This document shows, in pieces, positions 29,508-36,341 of a stretch of DNA of 36,341 bases; position 1 is the first letter of the stretch, and every line of letters starts with the position of its first letter. A model generated the notes under the pieces. That model was not told the DNA's origin and made no database searches. It worked only from the letters and a program-made list of their open reading frames with translations. The translations under genes and the position numbers were made by a program. The stretch lies in assembly GCA_002450165.1 (NCBI GenBank), contig DJYQ01000006.1, forward strand, positions 11,144 to 47,484, given 5' to 3'. Source of the stretch: Prevotellaceae bacterium UBA6974. Its GTDB lineage: Bacteria > Bacteroidota > Bacteroidia > Bacteroidales > Bacteroidaceae.

Positions 29508-32177
29508 ATGACGGACAATATCGAACCCAAGGAGAGAATCACGCATCATCTGAACAAAATGTACCAGAACTGGTTTCTGGATTATGCCTCGTATGTAATA
29601 TTGGAGCGTGCCGTACCTCATATCGGGGATGGACTGAAACCGGTACAACGGCGTATATTGCATTCAATGAAGCGGATGGATGACGGACGGTACAACAAGG
29701 TTGCGAATATTGTAGGTCACACGATGCAGTTCCATCCTCACGGCGATGCCAGTATCAAGGATGCCCTGGTACAATTAGGACAGAAAGACCTGCTGATTGA
29801 CTGCCAGGGTAACTGGGGGAATATCCTGACAGGTGACGATGCTGCAGCTGGACGTTACATCGAGGCGCGTCTTTCTAAATTTGCCCTGGACATTGCCTTC
29901 AACCCCAAAACGACGGAATGGAAAAAGTCATACGACGGACGCAACAACGAACCTGTTGCGCTGCCTGTGAAATTTCCCTTGCTGCTGGCACAGGGTGCCG
30001 AAGGTATTGCGGTAGGACTTTCGTGTAAGATATTGCCTCATAACATCAGCGAGATATGCGATGCCGCAATACAGTATCTGCATAACGAGGAATTCCATTT
30101 ATTCCCAGATTTCCCGACCGGAGGCTCGATAGACGTTTCCCGCTACAATGATGGTCAGCGCGGTGGAACCGTCCGTGTACGTGCCAAGATTGAGAAGAGG
30201 GATAACAAGACTTTGGCAATAACCGAAATTCCGTTTGGCAAGACTACGGGCACTGCAAGTAAGCCTTCGACATTCATAGACAGCATACTGAAGGCTGCGG
30301 AAAAGGGCAAGATAAAGGTCCGGAAGGTCGAGGATATGACGGCTGCCAGTGTGGAGATACTGATACATCTGAACCCTGGTGCCAGCAGCGACAAGACCAT
30401 AGATGCGCTGTATGCCTGTACTGACTGCGAGGTGAGCATTTCGCCCAACTGTTGCGTCATAGATGAGCGCAAACCTCAGTTCCTGACCGTGAGCGATGTA
30501 CTGAAACGCTCGGTTGACAATACATTGTCGCTGTTGCGTCAGGAACGCCTGATACGCAAGGGTGAACTGATGGAGCAGTTGCATTTTGCATCCCTTGAAC
30601 AGATTTTCATCGAGGAGCGTATATACAAGGATAAGAAATTCGAGAATGCCAAGACTATGGACGAGGCATGCGAATGGATTGACGAGCGCCTGACACCATG
30701 GTATCCGCAGATGGTGCGTGAGGTTACCAAGGAGGACATCCTGCGACTGATGGATATCAAGATGGCACGTATCCTGAAATTCAACAAGGCAAAGGCCGAG
30801 GAGAATATAGTGCGCATAAAGCAGGAGATAAAGCAGATTGACAAGGAACTGGGCAATATGGTCAAGGTAACGTGCGACTGGTTCAGTTTCATCAAGGACA
30901 AGTATGGGAAGAAGCATCCACGGCTGACTGAAATAAAGAACTTTGACACAATCAGCGCTGCAACAGTTGTCGAGGCAAACGAGAAACTGTACATCAACCG
31001 CGAGGAGGGTTTCATAGGCACAAGTCTGAAGAAAGACGAATTCATCAGCAACTGCTCGGATATTGACGATGTCATAATCTTCTACAAGGATGGTACATAC
31101 AAGGTGACGAAAGTGTCCGAGAAGTTGTTTGTGGGTGAAACAGAGCGCTCGAAGGCTGAGAAACGCAAAGCGGAAATTATACACATTGCCATTTTCAAGA
31201 AGAACGACTCGCGCACCATATATAATGCCGTTTACCGCGATGGCAAGGCAGGAAACTACTATGTGAAGCGCTTTAACGTAACGAGCATGACACGAGACAG
31301 GGAATATGACCTGACGAAGGGCACCCCAGCGTCACGTGTACTGTATTTTACGGCAAACACCAATGGCGAGGCCGAGGTTATAAAGGTTGTGCTGAAGCCT
31401 AACCCGAAGTTGAAGAAGGTTTTCTTTGACTATGATTTCTCGCTCCTGGCAATCAAGGGGCGTGCCAGCATGGGAAATCTGTTGAGTAAGAACGAGATTG
31501 CACGAGTTACCCTGAAGAGTCACGGAAGCAGTACCCTGGGTGGGCGCAAGGTATGGTTCGATCCTGACGTAAACAGACTTAACTATGATGAATTAGGTAC
31601 TTACCTGGGTGAATTCCATAGCGAGGACAAGATATTGGTTATTCTGACCAACGGTGATTTCTATATTACGGGCTTTGATACCAATCTCCATTTTGAGGAC
31701 AACATCCTGCGTATAGAGAAATATGATGCCAACAAGATATGGACGGCTGTATTGTTTGACAAGGACCAGAATGGGTTTGCATATATCAAGCGCTTCCCTC
31801 TGGACGCTGTGTCCAGACACCAGAACTATCTGGGCGAGAATGCCGGAAACGAACTGCTGTTGCTAACGGATACGCCATATCCACACATCCGTGTTACGAT
31901 GGGGGGTGCAGACAGTTTCCGCGAACCGATGGAAATCGAAGCTGACGAGTTTATCGGTGTCAAGAGTTTCAAGGCTAAGGGTAAGCGTATAACCACCTTC
32001 GCAGTAGAATCTGTCGAGGAGCTTGAACCCACCAAGAAACCGATAGTGGAGGAAGAAAATAATCCGGACCCTGAAAATCAGGAGAATAGTGCTCCTGACG
32101 TTCTGGATCCGGATGAAGGTAAAAGCCAACAGGATGTAGCTGACGAGATGACTGGCCAGCTTCATCTGTTCAAATGA
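29508..32177 (+). CDS. parC: DNA topoisomerase IV subunit A (ParC)
   Basis: The 889-residue protein starts MTDNIEPKERITHHLNK and has the GyrA/ParC breakage-reunion domain: GDGLKPVQRRIL, the quinolone-region motif HPHGDASIKDALV (76-88) and the catalytic tyrosine in GRYIEARL (Tyr117). The C-terminal half (about 500-830) is a beta-pinwheel-like region, and the end is acidic, as in Bacteroidetes ParC. At the position of E. coli GyrA Ser83 there is alanine, which I believe is common in ParC of this phylum. Start 29508 is preferred to 29463 because the latter lies upstream of the -7 box. The parE partner is not in the window. Its stop is 2 bp from that of the convergent rubrerythrin gene. Confidence 0.92.
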   Translation: MTDNIEPKERITHHLNKMYQNWFLDYASYVILERAVPHIGDGLKPVQRRILHSMKRMDDGRYNKVANIVGHTMQFHPHGDASIKDALVQLGQKDLLIDCQGNWGNILTGDDAAAGRYIEARLSKFALDIAFNPKTTEWKKSYDGRNNEPVALPVKFPLLLAQGAEGIAVGLSCKILPHNISEICDAAIQYLHNEEFHLFPDFPTGGSIDVSRYNDGQRGGTVRVRAKIEKRDNKTLAITEIPFGKTTGTASKPSTFIDSILKAAEKGKIKVRKVEDMTAASVEILIHLNPGASSDKTIDALYACTDCEVSISPNCCVIDERKPQFLTVSDVLKRSVDNTLSLLRQERLIRKGELMEQLHFASLEQIFIEERIYKDKKFENAKTMDEACEWIDERLTPWYPQMVREVTKEDILRLMDIKMARILKFNKAKAEENIVRIKQEIKQIDKELGNMVKVTCDWFSFIKDKYGKKHPRLTEIKNFDTISAATVVEANEKLYINREEGFIGTSLKKDEFISNCSDIDDVIIFYKDGTYKVTKVSEKLFVGETERSKAEKRKAEIIHIAIFKKNDSRTIYNAVYRDGKAGNYYVKRFNVTSMTRDREYDLTKGTPASRVLYFTANTNGEAEVIKVVLKPNPKLKKVFFDYDFSLLAIKGRASMGNLLSKNEIARVTLKSHGSSTLGGRKVWFDPDVNRLNYDELGTYLGEFHSEDKILVILTNGDFYITGFDTNLHFEDNILRIEKYDANKIWTAVLFDKDQNGFAYIKRFPLDAVSRHQNYLGENAGNELLLLTDTPYPHIRVTMGGADSFREPMEIEADEFIGVKSFKAKGKRITTFAVESVEELEPTKKPIVEEENNPDPENQENSAPDVLDPDEGKSQQDVADEMTGQLHLFK

Positions 32178-32179
32178 AA

Positions 32180-32719
32180 TCAGTAGTTCTCCGCGTGTAC
32201 CTCGAAGTATGACTGCGGGTGTGCACAGGTAGGACAAATTTCCGGAGCCTTTGTGCCGACTATGATATGACCGCAGTTACGGCACTCCCACACCTTGACT
32301 TCACTCTTCTCGAATACCTGCTTGGTTTCGATATTTTTGAGCAAGGCACGATAGCGCTCTTCGTGACGCTTTTCAATCGCAGCGACAAGGCGGAACTTTC
32401 CTGCCAGTTCGGTAAAACCCTCCTGCTCGGCAGTCTTTGCAAAACCTTCATACATGTCTGTCCATTCGTAGTTTTCGCCTGCAGCTGCATCGGCAAGGTT
32501 CTGTGCTGTATCACCAATGCCTTCCAGTTCCTTGAACCACATCTTGGCATGTTCCTTCTCGTTGTTGGCCGTTGCCTCGAACAATGCTGCTATCTGCTCG
32601 TAGCCGTCCTTCTTTGCACGTGATGCAAAATAGGAATACTTGTTGCGCGCCTGACTCTCTCCGGCGAACGCTGCCTCCAGATTTTTCTCTGTCTGGGTAC
32701 CTGCATACTTGTTAGCCAT
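32180..32719 (-). CDS. rbr: Rubrerythrin
   Basis: The 179-residue protein has an N-terminal ferritin-like four-helix domain with diiron ligands (E in 'AFAGESQARNKY', E-x-x-H in 'NNEKEHAKMW', and 'IEKRHEERYRALL') and a C-terminal rubredoxin domain with C-x2-C pairs, CRNC and CPTC. It reduces hydrogen peroxide in the cytoplasm of anaerobes, protecting against oxygen exposure. A -7 box (TATCTTTG) lies 38 bp upstream. It is monocistronic and convergent with parC. Confidence 0.96.
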   Translation of the reverse strand: MANKYAGTQTEKNLEAAFAGESQARNKYSYFASRAKKDGYEQIAALFEATANNEKEHAKMWFKELEGIGDTAQNLADAAAGENYEWTDMYEGFAKTAEQEGFTELAGKFRLVAAIEKRHEERYRALLKNIETKQVFEKSEVKVWECRNCGHIIVGTKAPEICPTCAHPQSYFEVHAENY

Positions 32720-32757
32720 GATTTTTCTTTTTTAGGTGAATAATGTGAATTTGGACC

Positions 32758-32765
32758 CAAAGATA
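32758..32765 (-). promoter_or_regulatory. -7 box (TATCTTTG) of the rubrerythrin gene
   Basis: Exact TAnnTTTG match on the minus strand, about 32 nt of leader. No clear -33 box at 19-21 nt. Confidence 0.5.
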
Positions 32766-32863
32766 GTACATTTTTATATTCGTAACTGCAATATCGGATA
32801 AATCTTTTGGACTTTTTTATTAAATAATCGGGCTTTCCCCCAACTGAATATCAAATATAACGC

Positions 32864-32871
32864 TATATTTG
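32864..32871 (+). promoter_or_regulatory. -7 box (TATATTTG) of gdhA
   Basis: Exact TAnnTTTG match, about 30 nt of leader before ATG 32907. The -33 region lacks TTTG, which could mean activator dependence. Confidence 0.5.
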
Positions 32872-32906
32872 TGATGTACATACCTTAAAAATTACATTGA
32901 AAGACT

Positions 32907-34244
32907 ATGAAAATTGAAAAACTAATGAGTCAGCTCGAGGCTCGTCATCATGGAGAAAAAGAGTATCTGCAGGCAGTTCATGAGGTTTTGATGTCAATCG
33001 AGGACATCTACAACAAACACCCCGAATTTGAAAGGACACACTTGATTGAACGTCTTGTCGAACCGGAACGTATCATCACCTTCCGAGTGCCCTGGGTAGA
33101 TGACAAGGGAGAGGTACAGGTAAATATCGGTTATCGTGTACAGTTCAACAGTGCTATCGGCCCGTATAAGGGCGGATTAAGGTTTCACGCATCTGTTAAC
33201 CTGTCGATATTAAAGTTCCTGGGCTTTGAACAGACGTTCAAAAATGCACTGACGACCCTGCCAATGGGTGGTGGCAAAGGTGGCAGCGATTTCTCTCCAC
33301 GTGGAAAGAGCGATGCCGAAATAATGCGTTTCTGTCAGGCCTTCATGAGCGAATTGTATCGCTACGTAGGTCCCGAAATTGATGTTCCTGCCGGTGACAT
33401 AGGCGTCGGTGCACGTGAAATCGGCTACATGTTTGGACAGTACAAAAAGCTGACACGCGATTTCTCGGGTGTCCTGACGGGTAAGAACCTGGAATACGGA
33501 GGTTCGTTGATGCGTCCCGAAGCAACCGGGTTTGGCGGATTGTATTTTGTCAAGGACATGCTTGCCACTAAAGGTCAGACATTGGAAGGAAAGCGTGTGG
33601 CCATCAGCGGTTTCGGCAATGTTGCATGGGGAGCCGCCAAGAAGGCTCTTCAATTAGGTGCCAAGGTAATTACTATAAGCGGTCCTGACGGCTATATCCT
33701 GGACGAGGATGGGCTGAATGAGGAGAAGATTGAATACATGCTGGAACTGCGTGCATCAGGAAATGATATCTGTCAGCCATACGCCGATCAGTTCCCGGGC
33801 TCTAAGTTTGTTGCAGGACGCAAGCCATGGGAGGTTCCGTGCGACATAGCTTTGCCTTGTGCAACACAAAACGAGTTGGATGGCGAGGATGCAAAGACAT
33901 TGATTGCCAACGGTTGTACGTGTGTAGGCGAGATCAGCAACATGGGCTGTACACCTGAAGCCATTGATGCATTTATCGAACATAAGATGTTGTACGCACC
34001 TGGCAAGGCTGTGAATGCAGGAGGTGTTGCAACAAGTGGTTTGGAAATGAGTCAGAACGCCTTGCACCTGTCATGGAGTGCCGAGGAGGTTGACAAGCGA
34101 CTGCACGAGATTATGCACGGCATACATGAACAGTGTATCACTTATGGTAAGGAGAAGGACGGATATATCAATTACGTGAAGGGAGCGAATATTGCAGGTT
34201 TCATGAAGGTGGCACGTGCAATGATGGCTCAGGGAATAGTATAG
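32907..34244 (+). CDS. gdhA: Glutamate dehydrogenase (GdhA, NADP-type)
   Basis: The 445-residue enzyme interconverts 2-oxoglutarate plus ammonia and glutamate, a main route of ammonia assimilation in Bacteroidales. The substrate site shows GPYKGGLRFH and PMGGGKGGSDF, containing the substrate-binding and catalytic lysines, and 'DVPAGDIGVGAREIGYMFG'. The Rossmann fold has ISGFGNVAWGAAKKA. Length and motifs match the hexameric, mostly NADP-dependent class of about 445-450 residues; cofactor choice is inferred from the class only. It has its own -7 box. Its end is 1 bp from the convergent M15 peptidase gene. Confidence 0.95.
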   Translation: MKIEKLMSQLEARHHGEKEYLQAVHEVLMSIEDIYNKHPEFERTHLIERLVEPERIITFRVPWVDDKGEVQVNIGYRVQFNSAIGPYKGGLRFHASVNLSILKFLGFEQTFKNALTTLPMGGGKGGSDFSPRGKSDAEIMRFCQAFMSELYRYVGPEIDVPAGDIGVGAREIGYMFGQYKKLTRDFSGVLTGKNLEYGGSLMRPEATGFGGLYFVKDMLATKGQTLEGKRVAISGFGNVAWGAAKKALQLGAKVITISGPDGYILDEDGLNEEKIEYMLELRASGNDICQPYADQFPGSKFVAGRKPWEVPCDIALPCATQNELDGEDAKTLIANGCTCVGEISNMGCTPEAIDAFIEHKMLYAPGKAVNAGGVATSGLEMSQNALHLSWSAEEVDKRLHEIMHGIHEQCITYGKEKDGYINYVKGANIAGFMKVARAMMAQGIV

Positions 34245-34245
34245 G

Positions 34246-34953
34246 CTATTTCTCAAAATGCTGGTAGTCCCGGACTCTGCGCCAGCTACCGCCCCATTTG
34301 AAGCCGTGCTTTACAAATAATTTGTAACACAGGTCATTCCTATCTATCATATGTGCCATACGTCTTGAACGTATGGCATATTTCTTTGCCTCTGCCGTAT
34401 TGGGACTTATCTTGACAATACGTCCAGCTGAATTATACCTGACACAGGGATTATGCTGTGTATTCACATCTACGGCAAGTCCTATTGCATGCTTTGACAA
34501 TACCCGGTAGCCACTAACCTGCCTGTAACAAAAGGCAGATGTGTTGTTATGGCTCATGGATAGCTCGTCATCGGCATGGTAATCGTCTATCAGCACCATC
34601 CGCTCTATCTGATACCCGCTTCTGTAAAGTTCCCTGAATATATCTATCAAATCATTGGCAATAGACTTGTTGCACACCAACTCGCCACGATACACATGGT
34701 TGTCATATCCTACATGCAGCAGCTGAAGATATTTCAGTTCGTTGCGCAACACAGTACATTGGGAAGGATAGGACCCTCCCTTGCGCATACGTTCGAAAAC
34801 AGCATCAGAAATATTATGTATCCTGAATGAAGCTTCGACAAACTGCTCTGTAAGCTGCTCTGCATCAACTCTGCTTCCCGCCTTCCAGTCCTGAGAACAT
34901 AAATTGACGCACCGAACGGAAAGAAGAATAAGAGCTGCAAAAAAAAATCTCAT
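34246..34953 (-). CDS. Exported M15-family peptidase (peptidoglycan L,D/D,D-carboxypeptidase-like)
   Basis: The 235-residue protein has an N-terminal signal peptide ('MRFFFAALILLSVRCVNLCSQ'-like, about 20 residues). The C-terminal half carries the M15 zinc-site motifs: SKHAIGLAVDVN (H-x6-D) and the terminal DYQHFE (third His). An upstream 'SGYQIERMVLIDDYHADDELSM' is typical of the M15 group near VanY/CwlK-type enzymes that cleave cell-wall peptides. It probably acts in the periplasm on peptidoglycan. It begins 6 bp after trxB and is probably co-transcribed with it. Whether it is a carboxypeptidase or endopeptidase cannot be told here. Confidence 0.85.
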   Translation of the reverse strand: MRFFFAALILLSVRCVNLCSQDWKAGSRVDAEQLTEQFVEASFRIHNISDAVFERMRKGGSYPSQCTVLRNELKYLQLLHVGYDNHVYRGELVCNKSIANDLIDIFRELYRSGYQIERMVLIDDYHADDELSMSHNNTSAFCYRQVSGYRVLSKHAIGLAVDVNTQHNPCVRYNSAGRIVKISPNTAEAKKYAIRSRRMAHMIDRNDLCYKLFVKHGFKWGGSWRRVRDYQHFEK

Positions 34954-34959
34954 AGAAGT

Positions 34960-35883
34960 CTAAAGACTATCCAAATACCTTTTGGCATCCATTGCCGCAC
35001 GACACCCGCTTCCCGCAGCACTTATAGCCTGCCGGTAAATTGGATCTGCAACGTCACCGCAGGCAAACACCCCAGAGATATTGGTTTCGGTGGTTGGATG
35101 CTTGACAACAATATAACCTTCATTATCGCAATTCAGTTCAGGTCTGAAAAGCTCGCTGTTAGGATGATGACCAATAGCCAGAAACAGACCAGAGATTGCA
35201 AGCCTGGACGTCTGTCCATCCGTTTCTACTATCGCACCCTCTAACCCGTCTTCACCATACAGACCCCTGACCTGACTCTTCCACAATATCTCAATATTGT
35301 CCGTATTACGCACCTTCTGCTGCATGGCATCGCTTGCACGCAACACATCGCGCCTGACAATCATATAAACCTTGTTGCATAAGGATGCAAGGTACTGAGC
35401 CTCCTCACAAGCAGTATCTCCACCACCTACTACGGCAACATCCTTTTTCCTATAAAAGAAACCGTCGCACGTAGCACATGCCGAAACACCCAATCCTGCA
35501 TATTTCTTCTCGTCCTCAAGCCCCAAATACTTGGCACTGGCACCTGTAGAGATAATCAGCACCTTGGTTTCGATTACCTCTGAATCATCTATGGTAACTT
35601 TATGGCTCGAAGAAGAATCCTTGGCAAACTCAACCTTTGTAACGACACCTGACCTGATATCTGTACCAAGACGCTCTGCCTGACGTCGCAAATCCTCCAT
35701 CAACTCATCACCGGTAATTCCGTCGGGATAACCTGGAAAATTCTCTATTTCAGTTGTCTGAGTCAATTGACCACCCGGCAGATTTCCCTCAAAGAGTATA
35801 GGATTCAAACCACTACGTGAAGCGTATATTGCTGCCGTGTAACCGGCAGGACCACTTCCGATAATCAAAGTCTTTACTTTCAT
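34960..35883 (-). CDS. trxB: Thioredoxin reductase TrxB
   Basis: The 307-residue flavoprotein reduces thioredoxin with NADPH. The FAD-binding GSGPAGYTAAIYASRSG lies near the N-terminus, the redox pair CATC is in SACATCDGFFYRKK, the NADPH Rossmann motif is VVGGGDTACEEA, and a terminal 'GVFACGDVADP' contacts FAD. The start is ATG 35883. A longer in-frame extension to 36012 is rejected because it translates through a tRNA gene. Only 2 nt separate the tRNA-Leu 3' end from the ATG, so its message starts as the trailer of a tRNA precursor. Confidence 0.96.
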   Translation of the reverse strand: MKVKTLIIGSGPAGYTAAIYASRSGLNPILFEGNLPGGQLTQTTEIENFPGYPDGITGDELMEDLRRQAERLGTDIRSGVVTKVEFAKDSSSSHKVTIDDSEVIETKVLIISTGASAKYLGLEDEKKYAGLGVSACATCDGFFYRKKDVAVVGGGDTACEEAQYLASLCNKVYMIVRRDVLRASDAMQQKVRNTDNIEILWKSQVRGLYGEDGLEGAIVETDGQTSRLAISGLFLAIGHHPNSELFRPELNCDNEGYIVVKHPTTETNISGVFACGDVADPIYRQAISAAGSGCRAAMDAKRYLDSL

Positions 35884-35885
35884 TG

Positions 35886-35967
35886 TACGCCTGATAAGAC
35901 TCGAACTTACACACCTCGCGGCACCAGATCCTAAGTCTGGCGTGTCTACCAATTCCACCACAGGCGC
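35886..35967 (-). tRNA. tRNA-Leu (anticodon UAG)
   Basis: An 82-nt class II tRNA on the minus strand. It has acceptor GCGCCUG paired with CAGGCGU (terminal G-U), D-loop AAUUGGUAGAC, anticodon arm CCAGA-CUUAGGA-UCUGG, a long variable arm and T-loop UUCGAGU. CCA is not encoded (ACA AUG follows). It shares its transcript with trxB. Confidence 0.93.
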
Positions 35968-35981
35968 ATGGTTTACACACG

Positions 35982-36013
35982 CAAAGATAAGACTATTCCG
36001 CGACACTGCCAAA
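35982..36013 (-). promoter_or_regulatory. Consensus Bacteroidetes promoter of tRNA-Leu-trxB
   Basis: On the minus strand TTTG (36010-36013) and TATCTTTG (35982-35989) are 20 nt apart, ending 14 nt before the tRNA 5' end. From 36014 to 36132 nothing else is supportable apart from an imperfect hairpin around GCAGG/CCTGC. Confidence 0.85.
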
Positions 36014-36132
36014 GATTGCAGTATTATTTTTACATTGAATAATCAATTACAGGCCTGACAGATAACTGCACTATGCTACCTATGCCGGTAAAATATAGAG
36101 AGAGCAGGTATCCTTACTCCTGCTTGCATACG

Positions 36133-36163
36133 AAAACAGCCCGGGACTTTCGTCTCAGGCTGT
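36133..36163 (-). terminator. Terminator of the rRNA operon
   Basis: On the minus strand ACAGCCTGAGAC pairs with GTCCCGGGCTGT (one mismatch, one G-U) around a GAAA tetraloop, followed by TTTTC. It lies 12 bp past the 5S rRNA 3' end. Confidence 0.9.
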
Positions 36164-36174
36164 CTTTCTAAAAA

Positions 36175-36284
<110 letters not shown>

Positions 36285-36341
36285 TATATTACTTGAGAGA
36301 AAAGATCTTCGGCCTGCCTTACGACAGTATTATGCATTATA

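Noticed and set aside
28464..29663. Longer start for the EEP nuclease at 29663
   Set aside because: It would overlap the parC promoter and start; the signal peptide at 29423 is a natural N-terminus.
34960..36012. Longer trxB start at 36012
   Set aside because: The extra 43 residues are the translation of tRNA-Leu; the conserved TrxB N-terminus begins at 35883.

Overview
The window is a 36.3 kb chromosomal segment of a Bacteroidales bacterium, most likely from Prevotellaceae, Bacteroidaceae or a close relative. The evidence is the Bacteroidetes-type V-ATPase operon with a DUF2764 gene, BspA-like LRR and beta-helix surface proteins, an MG-domain/plug-like surface protein, the absence of Shine-Dalgarno sites, and many promoters matching the Bacteroidetes primary sigma consensus (TTTG, 19-21 nt, TAnnTTTG). 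No plasmid or phage genes are seen. Assignment below family level is not possible from sequence alone.

Layout. 1-5.5 kb (+): the 3' part of a large surface protein, then a tight operon of a sugar kinase-like phosphotransferase, NhaA and an exported metallophosphoesterase, closed by a bidirectional terminator. 5.5-13.6 kb (-): a V-type ATPase operon in transcription order E, DUF2764, [four-helix-bundle ORF], A, B, D, I, K. Its rotor carries the residue pattern of Na+-translocating enzymes. The four-helix-bundle ORF is an intruder bracketed by AT-rich repeats. 13.6-19.2 kb (-): an accessory region with a 47-codon coiled-coil ORF, a small lipoprotein, a BspA-like LRR protein whose 5' end contains a C8 tract that breaks the reading frame, three unusual 21/22-bp-period repeat arrays, inverted-repeat elements, and a DUF4143-type ATPase between 45-bp direct repeats. 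19.2-25.2 kb (-): a 1565-residue beta-helix protein with three 305-residue repeats and a C-terminal sorting-like tail, preceded by a membrane-anchored AraC regulator. 25.3-36.3 kb: housekeeping genes in compact convergent and divergent units: ispF and a BRCT protein with a clamp-binding motif (-); SecB-like, PHP and ComF (+); an exported EEP nuclease (-); parC (+); rubrerythrin (-); gdhA (+); an M15 peptidase and trxB, transcribed behind tRNA-Leu (-); and 5S rRNA at the 3' end of an rRNA operon (-).

How parts fit together. The V-ATPase, with a predicted Na+-binding rotor, and NhaA lie in neighbouring convergent operons and suggest local clustering of sodium bioenergetics. The middle region is the plastic part. 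Surface proteins there appear variable through a homopolymer tract (LRR protein) and through near-identical internal repeats (beta-helix protein). Repeated sequences sit directly against gene ends and in two cases appear to have supplied or removed coding sequence. All functions are read by eye from translated sequence; no database search was run.
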